This document shows, in pieces, positions 1-5,369 of a stretch of DNA of 5,517 nt. The stretch spans positions 1-5,517 of the forward strand of contig CALGNY010000218.1 of NCBI GenBank assembly GCA_937958375.1, in the 5' to 3' direction. Within the stretch, counting starts at the first letter, position 1. Every line of letters starts with the position of its first letter. This DNA is from an uncultured Bacillaceae bacterium (GTDB taxonomy: Bacteria > Bacillota > Bacilli > Bacillales > Alkalibacillaceae). Position numbers and translations under genes: made by a program. Below the pieces are notes generated by a model that saw only the letters and a program-made list of their open reading frames with translations, made no database searches and was not told where the DNA came from.

Positions 1-17
1 GATGATTAGGGAAGAAA

Positions 18-140
18 ACATCCAAAGGCATTCGGATGTATCCGTCTCATCGACATTCAGTCCCCGAAAAAGGCTCAAATGTCGATGATAACTCGTCTCA
101 TCGACATTCGGTCACCAAAAAAAGCCCACATGTCGATGAT
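18..140. repeat. Tandem intergenic hairpin repeats (two 51-bp units plus one diverged hairpin)
   Basis: Two adjacent units starting at about 43 and 94 agree at roughly 43 of 50 positions. Each is an inverted repeat. In the first, arm TCATCGACATT (47-57) pairs perfectly with 78-88 around a 20-base loop. In the second, arm TCATCGACAT (98-107) pairs perfectly with 130-139 around a 22-base loop. The stems are identical between units, while nearly all differences lie in the loops, suggesting that the stem is what is conserved. A third, smaller hairpin lies upstream (ACATCC 18-23 with GGATGT 34-39) and is joined by a similar connector (CCGTCTC, then CTCGTCTC between the two main units). The block lies beyond the operon terminator and contains no supported gene. 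It resembles the dispersed intergenic palindromic repeats common in Bacillaceae, but I cannot name the family. Confidence 0.75.
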
Positions 141-201
141 AAACCTCCTAAACCATCATTTAAATAAAAATCAAACGACAAGGCGTCCAACCAAGCACAT
201 C

Positions 202-229
202 AAAAAAGCTCCCCAGCCAGGGAGCTTTT
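202..229 (-). terminator. Rho-independent terminator of the yclNOPQ operon
   Basis: A 10-bp perfect stem, AAAAGCTCCC (204-213) with GGGAGCTTTT (220-229), encloses a 6-base loop. On the minus strand it is followed by a run of six T (207-202). It begins nine bases after the yclQ stop codon, so it ends the importer operon. Confidence 0.93.
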
Positions 230-237
230 CCATTATC

Positions 238-1182
238 TTATTCAATAGCAGAACTAATCGAGTCAATCATCTCAGATACGGAGATCAATCCGCCGCCAGA
301 TAGATACCAGTAGTTCGGATCAAGGTAGACAATCTGGTCTTCTTTGTATGCTGTCGTGTTTTCGATCAATTGGTTTTCGATTGTTTCCTGTGCAGCGGGT
401 TCACCGTTTACCACTGCATCGCGGTCGATGACAAATAAGTAGTCTGGGTCGACTTCTACAATGTACTCAAATGAAATATTTTGGCCGTGTTGTGCGACTT
501 CAATATTTTCATCAGCAGGTTTTACACCAAAAACTTCGTGGATCATGCCGAAACGAGAGCCAGGACCGTATGCACTAACTTTCCCGCCATTGGACATCGT
601 TACCAATCCAGTTCCTTCCGTGTTTTCTGCTTTTTCTTGTAAATCAGCCAATTGTTCGTTTACTTTGTCAACTTCCTCTTGAACTTTGTCTTCGATATCA
701 AAAATTTGACCGAGTAGACCGACGTTATGTTCAAAGGATTCCATATAGTTCTCAGCATCCAACTCGACGAAAACAGTTGGAGCAATTTCTTTAAAGTCTT
801 CGTACGCATCCATTTGGCGTCCAGAAATGATGATCAAGTCTGGGTCCATGGCGTGGATTGTTTCAAAGTCAGGTTCTTTCAACGCGCCGGCATGTTCATA
901 ATCATCACTTCCATACTCCTCCAAATAAGATGGGAGTGAATCTTTTGGCACACCAGCAACGGGTAAGTCCAACGCTTTCATTGAATCCAACATACCAAAA
1001 TCGAATACGACGACTTTTTCAGGATTCACAGGTACTTCTACACCCTCTTCAAGTGGGTGATCGATAGTGACGGTTTCTGTATTTTCATCTCCAGAATCGC
1101 CTTGTGATTCACCGTCAGCCCCGCAAGCAACTAATGAAACAGCAAGCAATCCGATGAGTAGGCTTAGCAGGTATTTCTTCAT
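238..1182 (-). CDS. yclQ: Iron-siderophore (petrobactin-type) ABC transporter substrate-binding lipoprotein YclQ
   Basis: This is the extracellular receptor of the importer, lipid-anchored to the outer face of the membrane, which hands the ferric siderophore to YclN/YclO. From the chosen start it has 314 residues. The signal peptide MKKYLLSLLIGLLAVSLVAC has lipobox LVAC with the lipidated Cys at 20, followed by a Gly/Asp/Glu-rich tether to about 36. The two-lobed, class III binding-protein fold follows: N-lobe about 37-155, a long connecting helix about 160-190, and the C-lobe to the end. The stretches YGPGSRFG (205-212), SFEYI (237-241), DPDYLFVIDRD (245-255) and LDPNYWYLSGGG (287-298) are what I recognise from YclQ/FatB-type proteins. 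An ATG nine bases further out (1191) abuts the AAAAGG ribosome site with no spacing; the ATG at 1182 has proper spacing and starts at MKK, so I prefer it. It is the last gene of the operon, 27 bases after yclP. Petrobactin as ligand is inferred from B. subtilis. Confidence 0.93.
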   Translation of the reverse strand: MKKYLLSLLIGLLAVSLVACGADGESQGDSGDENTETVTIDHPLEEGVEVPVNPEKVVVFDFGMLDSMKALDLPVAGVPKDSLPSYLEEYGSDDYEHAGALKEPDFETIHAMDPDLIIISGRQMDAYEDFKEIAPTVFVELDAENYMESFEHNVGLLGQIFDIEDKVQEEVDKVNEQLADLQEKAENTEGTGLVTMSNGGKVSAYGPGSRFGMIHEVFGVKPADENIEVAQHGQNISFEYIVEVDPDYLFVIDRDAVVNGEPAAQETIENQLIENTTAYKEDQIVYLDPNYWYLSGGGLISVSEMIDSISSAIE

Positions 1183-1209
1183 GTTAACCATCCTTTTGAT
1201 TTTAAGATT

Positions 1210-1968
1210 TTAAGCGAAATATACACATACACGACATTTGTCGATTTGTTTGATCGGTATATCCATATCATAAATTTCTTTCAATGAGCCTTGCTCAATA
1301 ATTTCGTTCGTTGGGCCTTGGCGGACAATTTTCCCGTTTTTCAATGCGACGACATAGTCTGAATAGAAGGACGCAAAGTTAATGTCATGAATGACGAGAA
1401 TTACGGTTTTGCCCAATTCGTCAACAAGTCTTCTGAGCACCTTCATAATTTGGACAGAGTGCTTCATATCCAAGTTGTTCAAGGGCTCATCCAACAAGAT
1501 ATATTCTGTATCTTGAGCGATGACCATAGCGATGAATGCACGCTGACGTTGACCCCCACTGAGTTCATCCAAGTACTGATCCTCAATGTCATGCAACTCC
1601 ATAAAGGAGAGTGCTTCGTCGACTTTTTCCCAGTCATGCTCCGATAGATTACCTTGTGAATATGGAAAGCGACCAAATGACACGAGTTCACGCACCGTCA
1701 AACGTACGTTCAGATTATTCGATTGCTTTAAGATCGCCACTTTTTTGGAAAGCTCATTACTCTTCCAGCTCTTGATCTCTTTCTTATCGATCATGATCTC
1801 ACCGATATCGTGTTTGATCAGACGGCTGACCGCAGAAAGAAGCGTACTTTTCCCAGCACCGTTCGGACCGATGAAAGACGTGATCTTTCCCTTTTTGATA
1901 TTGACAGAAACGTTATTGACAACCGTTTTCTCATTATATTTTTTGGATAAATTCTTAATTTTAATCAT
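1210..1968 (-). CDS. yclP: Iron-siderophore ABC transporter ATP-binding protein YclP
   Basis: This is the cytoplasmic ATPase subunit that should dimerise and drive import through YclN/YclO. The 252 residues carry every motif of an active ABC ATPase: Walker A GPNGAGKST (34-42, Lys40), Q-loop Gln82 in LKQSNN, signature LSGGQ (136-140), Walker B YILLDEP (156-162, with Asp160 and catalytic Glu161), and switch His194 in VIHD. The length is normal for FecE/FepC-type siderophore ATPases. The start is supported by GGGAGAG at 1975-1981, six bases upstream. The ATG overlaps the yclO stop in an ATGA junction, so translation is probably coupled. The C-terminus ends with a Cys pair (Cys245 and Cys248 in KCRVC), which the catalytic fold does not need. 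The assignment to YclP rather than another siderophore ATPase rests on the operon and overall sequence character. Confidence 0.95.
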   Translation of the reverse strand: MIKIKNLSKKYNEKTVVNNVSVNIKKGKITSFIGPNGAGKSTLLSAVSRLIKHDIGEIMIDKKEIKSWKSNELSKKVAILKQSNNLNVRLTVRELVSFGRFPYSQGNLSEHDWEKVDEALSFMELHDIEDQYLDELSGGQRQRAFIAMVIAQDTEYILLDEPLNNLDMKHSVQIMKVLRRLVDELGKTVILVIHDINFASFYSDYVVALKNGKIVRQGPTNEIIEQGSLKEIYDMDIPIKQIDKCRVCVYFA

Positions 1969-2909
1969 GCTCGACTCTCCCTTAATAGAAGATAAATGAA
2001 GTATACGCCACCGATGAAGTTGATGATGACACTGATTGTTGTTGAGAACGTAAAGATTCGTTCAACAATCAACTGACCAGCAACTAAGGCAATGATACTG
2101 ACTAACATCGCTCCGAAAATCAACACACGATGTCGGTACGTTTTCAGAAATTCATACGCCACGTTTGCGACCAAGAGCCCTAAGAAGGTGATTGGCCCAA
2201 CGAGTACGGTTGCGACAGAGATGAGTACAGCGATAATGATGAAAAGACGCTGCACGACTCGATCGTACTCAACTCCCAAGTTAATGGCTGTGTCTTTTCC
2301 AAGTGATAAAACATCTAAGTACTTCTCAAATTTCAAGAAATATAATGTTGCGAGTCCCATTAACAGAACGGATACATAGAATAAATCAGTGTTGACGTTA
2401 TTGAAACTTGCAAACATCGCATCCTGAATGACCTGGAACTCGTTCGGATCGATCAGCACTTGCATGAATTCGGAGAGGCTCGAAAAGAACGTTCCGAAAA
2501 TCAATCCGATTAATAATAAAAAGTAAATATTTCCTTCCCGTTTAAACAGGAAGTGATAAAGCAATAATGCGAACAGGATCATTAACACAACAGATATCCC
2601 AAAGTTCACATGTTGATTCATCAAGGTCAAATTCGTTGAACCGAATAAGAAAATGATGAATGTTTGGATCAACAGATAAAGTGAATCCAACCCAATAATG
2701 CTCGGTGTCAAAATCCGGTTGTTGGTAATCGTTTGAAAGACTACCGTCGAAAATGCAATCGCGCTACCCGTCACGATGATTGCCAGGATTTTCATGGTCC
2801 GTCTTGGAAGTACGTAATCCCAGTTGCTTCCTAGGTCGGTGAAAAGGAAAGCAAGTACTAGACCAACTGCCAAGACTGATAGAATGATAAGTTTGGTTGA
2901 ATTACGCAT
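1965..2909 (-). CDS. yclO: Iron-siderophore ABC transporter permease YclO (FecCD family)
   Basis: This is the second membrane subunit, forming the translocation channel with YclN. From the chosen start it has 314 residues, is very hydrophobic throughout, and has several membrane helices, as expected of the FecCD/BtuC family. Recognisable parts are the MRNSTKLIIL amino end, the cytoplasmic loop LSLGKDTAINLGV (201-213), which in this family contacts the ATPase, and GPITFLGLLVANVAYE (238-253). An upstream in-frame ATG at 2960 would overlap yclN by 59 bases. I chose the ATG at 2909 because GGAGAA lies six bases upstream, because the protein then begins as YclO homologues do, and because the overlap with the yclN stop shrinks to eight bases. 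It sits between yclN and yclP, overlapping both, so the three are probably translationally coupled. Confidence 0.94.
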   Translation of the reverse strand: MRNSTKLIILSVLAVGLVLAFLFTDLGSNWDYVLPRRTMKILAIIVTGSAIAFSTVVFQTITNNRILTPSIIGLDSLYLLIQTFIIFLFGSTNLTLMNQHVNFGISVVLMILFALLLYHFLFKREGNIYFLLLIGLIFGTFFSSLSEFMQVLIDPNEFQVIQDAMFASFNNVNTDLFYVSVLLMGLATLYFLKFEKYLDVLSLGKDTAINLGVEYDRVVQRLFIIIAVLISVATVLVGPITFLGLLVANVAYEFLKTYRHRVLIFGAMLVSIIALVAGQLIVERIFTFSTTISVIINFIGGVYFIYLLLRESRA

Positions 2910-3852
2910 AACTTCTTCTCCGTAATAAGAGGTAGATGAAAACGCCACTACCGATGACACCGACCGTCAATCCAATCGGAATCTCATACGGGTATATGAG
3001 AACACGTCCGAGGATATCACAAAACAATACAAATACGGCACCGAGCAATGCAGTATGCGGTAAGTTTCTCCGCAAGTTGTCCCCTTGATAAATGGAGACG
3101 ATATTCGGTATGATCAGACCGAGAAACGGAATGATCCCGACTGTCAGTACGACGACGGATGTGGAGATGGCCACAATCACCAGGCCAATATTGACCACTT
3201 GTCTATGATTCATTCCGAGGTTGATGGAAAAGTCTTCCCCCATACCTGCAATAGTAAATTTGTTGGCATACAGATAAGCAATGAACAGTGCTGGTATACT
3301 TATGTACAGCAGTTCATAGCTTCCTGACAAGATCATTGAAAAGTCGCCTTGGAGCCATGCGGTTATCGTTTGGATCATATCGTTTTTATAAGCAAAAAAC
3401 ATTGTGATCGATCCGACGATATTCCCGAACATAATACCGACAAGCGGAATGAAAATGGCGTCCTTGAATTTAATTTTATCAAGGATTTTCATAAATAAAA
3501 ACGTTCCCAATAGAGCAAAGAAAAACGCGCTACCCGCCCGGAGAAAAGGACCGGCTGATGAGAACGCAAGCATCGAAACGAGAATCCCGAGTCTGGCAGA
3601 ATCCATCGTCCCGGCCGTTGTCGGTGAAACAAATTTGTTTCGGCTCAGCTGCTGCATAATCAGTCCACATATCGCCATGCTTGCTCCGGCGATGATGATA
3701 CTGATCAGTCTCGGAAAACGACTGTGCAACAAGATTTGAGTTTGGTATTCTGTCAGGTGGAAGATATCCGTAATAGAAATGCTGGAAGCTCCAATAAAAA
3801 TAGAGCTGATTGAAAATATAACAAGTGCGATGACTAGATATCTAATCTTCAT
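2902..3852 (-). CDS. yclN: Iron-siderophore ABC transporter permease YclN (FecCD family)
   Basis: This is the first gene of the importer operon and one of the two channel-forming membrane subunits. It has 316 residues, starts with a hydrophobic helix (5-22), and is composed largely of membrane segments in the FecCD/BtuC pattern. Family hallmarks seen are RFPRLI (45-50), GASMAICGLIMQQLSRN (56-72), WLQGD (166-170), the ATPase-contact loop GMGEDFSINLGM (203-214), GIIPFLGLIIPNI (239-251), and a basic C-terminal tail RRRSYA. The length matches YclN. The ATG at 3852 is the only start giving the family's MK(I/L)RYL beginning, because an in-frame TGA lies 15-18 bases upstream. Its local ribosome site is weak (GAAAG about 12 bases upstream). 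Transcription starts from the Fur-controlled promoter about 110 bases upstream. Confidence 0.94.
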   Translation of the reverse strand: MKIRYLVIALVIFSISSIFIGASSISITDIFHLTEYQTQILLHSRFPRLISIIIAGASMAICGLIMQQLSRNKFVSPTTAGTMDSARLGILVSMLAFSSAGPFLRAGSAFFFALLGTFLFMKILDKIKFKDAIFIPLVGIMFGNIVGSITMFFAYKNDMIQTITAWLQGDFSMILSGSYELLYISIPALFIAYLYANKFTIAGMGEDFSINLGMNHRQVVNIGLVIVAISTSVVVLTVGIIPFLGLIIPNIVSIYQGDNLRRNLPHTALLGAVFVLFCDILGRVLIYPYEIPIGLTVGVIGSGVFIYLLLRRRSYA

Positions 3853-3893
3853 TGATCGATCATACTTTCATAAATATTTCACTGATGTGATTC

Positions 3894-3923
3894 AAAAGGA
3901 AAAGTGGATGTCTTCCTCCTTTT
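3894..3923 (-). promoter_or_regulatory. Leader inverted repeat containing a strong Shine-Dalgarno without a start codon
   Basis: In the 5' leader of yclN the minus strand carries AAAAGGAGGAAG, an excellent Shine-Dalgarno sequence, yet no ATG, GTG or TTG lies within the usual distance and yclN starts about 60 bases later. The same segment forms a perfect 7-bp inverted repeat, AAAAGGA (3923-3917) with TCCTTTT (3900-3894), around a 16-base loop. There is no T-run after it, so it is not a terminator. It might act as a ribosome standby site or a structured leader, or be a remnant. The function is unknown. Confidence 0.35.
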
Positions 3924-3940
3924 CGTCAGAATCTTCTAAT

Positions 3941-3960
3941 TGATAATGATTATCATTGTT
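3941..3960 (-). promoter_or_regulatory. Fur box (ferric uptake repressor operator)
   Basis: GATAATGATTATCATTGTT (3942-3960, plus-strand reading) matches 17 of 19 positions of the classical Fur consensus GATAATGATTATCATTATC. The Bacillus 7-1-7 core TGATAAT-G-ATTATCA (3941-3955) is perfect. It lies just downstream of the -10 element, across or next to the expected start point, where bound Fur-Fe(II) would block the promoter. This predicts that yclNOPQ is repressed in iron-replete cells. Confidence 0.95.
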
Positions 3961-3969
3961 GCTAACTCG

Positions 3970-3998
3970 AATATACGATGAATAATAATAAAAATCAA
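3970..3998 (-). promoter_or_regulatory. Sigma-A-type promoter of yclNOPQ
   Basis: On the minus strand, -35 TTGATT (3998-3993) and -10 TATATT (3975-3970) are separated by exactly 17 bases. Each hexamer departs little from TTGACA/TATAAT. The expected start point is near 3963, leaving a leader of about 110 bases. The Fur box begins about ten bases downstream of the -10. The DNA upstream of the -35 is AT-rich. Confidence 0.8.
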
Positions 3999-4088
3999 GC
4001 AATAACTGAAAATAATTCTCAATTAAGGTGAGAAAGTTGTGACAGATTAAGAGAGTGAGGGCGCGTGAAGGGATTTTTGGACAAATGA

Positions 4089-4119
4089 AAAGCCTTAACC
4101 AGTGACCGGCTAAGGCTTT
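4089..4119 (-). terminator. Terminator of the acidic lipoprotein gene
   Basis: A 9-bp perfect stem, AAAGCCTTA (4089-4097) with TAAGGCTTT (4111-4119), can extend inward by CC/GG pairs. On the minus strand the hairpin runs into a short TTTT stretch. It lies 12 bases past the lipoprotein stop codon and insulates yclNOPQ from that gene. The tail is short, so efficiency may be moderate. The neighbouring stretch 4022-4088 holds nothing I can assign. Confidence 0.8.
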
Positions 4120-4131
4120 AATGGATGTGAA

Positions 4132-4815
4132 TTATTCAGCGATTTCAACAGATTCTACGATTTCATCAAATGTTGGCAAGTGTTCTTCATAAGAATCAGG
4201 CAATGCTGAATAAGAGAACACAAATGCTTGATTATTGTGTACGAATGTTCTTTGGTTCACAAGCGTATTTTCATAAGTAATCTCTAATTCAATCCATTCC
4301 CGACCATTGATGTCGAGTGTTTCACGAGATTCAGGTTCCAATCCTTGATTCTCGATCGCAACATCAATATATCCTTTTGTATCGAGTCCCATTTCTGGGG
4401 GTAAATCTTCTACAACGATATTGAAGTTGGCACCAGTCGTCGTATCTAAAACATATCCTTTTGCAGGCATGCCAAGATTCATTGGTTCTTCAGAAGCGCC
4501 TTCAGGGACATCATAGGAGATGATATCGAAAGGATCGGTGGAAGCTTGTTCGCTTTGATCAGTATCTTGCTCGTCTTCTGTACTTGCTTCAGCATCGTCA
4601 GATTCCTCTGTGCTTGTTTCTTCAGTAGTATCTTCTTCGGTAGCGTCTTCTGTTCCTTCATCTTCGTTTTCTTCTTCTGTGTTTTCATCTTCACTGGCTT
4701 CTTCTTCGGTTTCTGCTTGAACTTCTTCATTTTCATCTTCACTCGAATCCCCGCCGCAAGCAGCTAAAATCATACTTAAGGCCATGAGGACTCCAATCAA
4801 AAATTTGAATTTCAT
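4132..4815 (-). CDS. Lipoprotein with long acidic tether and C-terminal domain of unknown function
   Basis: A 227-residue predicted lipoprotein. Residues 1-20 form a signal peptide with lipobox LAAC, lipidated Cys20. Residues 21-94 are a low-complexity tether rich in Glu, Asp, Thr and Ser: 38 of 74 residues are acidic, and no Lys or Arg occurs between residue 4 and residue 119. The rest (about 95-227) looks like one compact alpha/beta domain: strands such as GANFNIVVEDLP (128-139), a helix-like segment DTKGYIDVAIENQ, then NGREWIELEITY, NQRTFVHNNQAFVFSYSA, and a closing helix around EEHLPTFDEIVESVEI. This pattern recalls small DcrB/PsbP-like domains, but I cannot confirm it, and no catalytic residues are evident. 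The tether probably carries the domain out through the cell wall. AAAGGAG (4826-4832), ten bases upstream, fixes the start. The gene has its own terminator, so it appears to be a single-gene unit, and any link to iron uptake is unproven. Confidence 0.88.
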   Translation of the reverse strand: MKFKFLIGVLMALSMILAACGGDSSEDENEEVQAETEEEASEDENTEEENEDEGTEDATEEDTTEETSTEESDDAEASTEDEQDTDQSEQASTDPFDIISYDVPEGASEEPMNLGMPAKGYVLDTTTGANFNIVVEDLPPEMGLDTKGYIDVAIENQGLEPESRETLDINGREWIELEITYENTLVNQRTFVHNNQAFVFSYSALPDSYEEHLPTFDEIVESVEIAE

Positions 4816-4848
4816 TCGTGTTTCTCTCCTTTTTGTTGGTCTAGTGTC

Positions 4849-4877
4849 AAATTACACAACTTCAGGTCAATTAACAA
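4849..4877 (-). promoter_or_regulatory. Possible promoter of the lipoprotein gene
   Basis: On the minus strand, TTGTTA (4877-4872) and TAATTT (4854-4849) are 17 bases apart, placed about 35 bases before the start codon. Both hexamers are imperfect. It is the best pair I see between the upstream terminator and the ribosome binding site, but AT-rich DNA makes chance matches common. Confidence 0.4.
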
Positions 4878-4907
4878 TCCACCAAAAGATTTGGGTATAA
4901 AGTTCTG

Positions 4908-4950
4908 AAAATAAACAAAATCCCTAATTCGGTGACTTCCGAACTAGGGA
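4908..4950 (-). terminator. Terminator of the Csp3-like gene
   Basis: TCCCTA-a-TTCGG (4921-4932) pairs with CCGAA-c-TAGGGA (4939-4950), giving an 11-bp stem with one mismatch and a 6-base loop. On the minus strand it is followed by the T-rich tail TTTTGTTTATTTT (4920-4908). It lies about 33 bases after the stop codon. A short A-run on the other side gives some symmetry, but no plus-strand gene needs it. Confidence 0.9.
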
Positions 4951-4982
4951 TAAAAACCGATATTCTTTCATCTTCTCTTTGA

Positions 4983-5309
4983 TTAGGCAACTTGTTTACA
5001 AGCTTCTGCACATTTTCTGCACGCCTCAGCACATGCTTGACAGTGATCGTGGTCATGTTTCTCGCATTCTGCAGCGCAATCTTCACAAGCTTTTGCGCAA
5101 AGTTGAGCAAGCTCTTTTTTGTATTTTGTATTTTGTGACAGAGCCTGTTCAAAAAACGCACAGATATCAGCACATTCACGGTCCGTTTTGATGCAATTCG
5201 CCATCATCTTCACATCGTCTTCTTTTAAGCATGCATCAAAACAATGATTACAAGCAGCCACACACTCATGTAACGTCTGAATCAGTTCCTTGTTTTCAAC
5301 ATGAGACAC
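4983..5309 (-). CDS. csp3: Csp3-like cytosolic copper-storage protein (Cys-rich four-helix bundle, DUF326/YhjQ family)
   Basis: A 108-residue protein with 16 cysteines (16, 20, 23, 27, 39, 46, 50, 71, 75, 78, 82, 90, 93, 97, 100, 104), mostly spaced three or four apart so that they line one face of each helix. This is the pattern of the Csp family, whose four-helix bundles hold many Cu(I) ions inside the bundle through Cys thiolates. Four helices can be placed at roughly 5-28, 31-55, 60-82 and 88-106. The loop KHDHDHC (84-90) and His14/His22 add possible ligands. There is no signal peptide, which fits the cytosolic Csp3 branch (B. subtilis YhjQ) rather than exported Csp1. The start codon is GTG: AAAGGAGG (5317-5324) lies seven bases upstream, and no in-frame ATG precedes MSHVENK. 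The expected role is buffering and detoxifying copper. Copper binding is inferred from the family; binding another soft metal cannot be excluded. Confidence 0.9.
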   Translation of the reverse strand: MSHVENKELIQTLHECVAACNHCFDACLKEDDVKMMANCIKTDRECADICAFFEQALSQNTKYKKELAQLCAKACEDCAAECEKHDHDHCQACAEACRKCAEACKQVA

Positions 5310-5340
5310 ACGAATACCTCCTTTAGATTAGCCTTCCTAG

Positions 5341-5369
5341 ATAAAATTTCCCCAGAATGCTGAAGTCAA
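5341..5369 (-). promoter_or_regulatory. Sigma-A-type promoter of the Csp3-like gene
   Basis: On the minus strand, -35 TTGACT (5369-5364) and -10 TTTTAT (5346-5341) are 17 bases apart, about 35 bases ahead of the GTG start. The -35 is near consensus and the -10 moderate. The spacer contains a GGGG tract (5353-5350) flanked by a short inverted repeat. Confidence 0.6.

Noticed and set aside
43..140. CRISPR-like repeat array
   Set aside because: There are only two clear units, placed directly in tandem. The similarity spans the whole unit, including the loops, so there are no unrelated spacers. The palindromic stems explain the pattern.
79..303. Plus-strand open frame of 74 codons
   Set aside because: It begins inside the hairpin repeat, reads through the operon terminator and into antisense yclQ, and has no ribosome binding site. 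The apparent MSMI repeat in its translation comes from the DNA repeat.
4022..4088. Small gene between the yclN promoter and the lipoprotein terminator
   Set aside because: Only very short frames exist (for example GTG plus six codons), with no convincing ribosome site or homologue-like sequence.
4479..4767. Open frames on both strands across the acidic tether (Lys-rich on minus, Phe/Cys-rich on plus)
   Set aside because: They are by-products of the low-complexity GAA/GAT codon tract of the lipoprotein, whose frame has a lipobox signal and a ribosome site.
4871..5179. Minus-strand open frame of 102 codons overlapping the Csp3-like gene
   Set aside because: It lies in another frame of the Cys-rich gene and reads through that gene's terminator. 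The other frame has the ribosome site and the regular Cys pattern.
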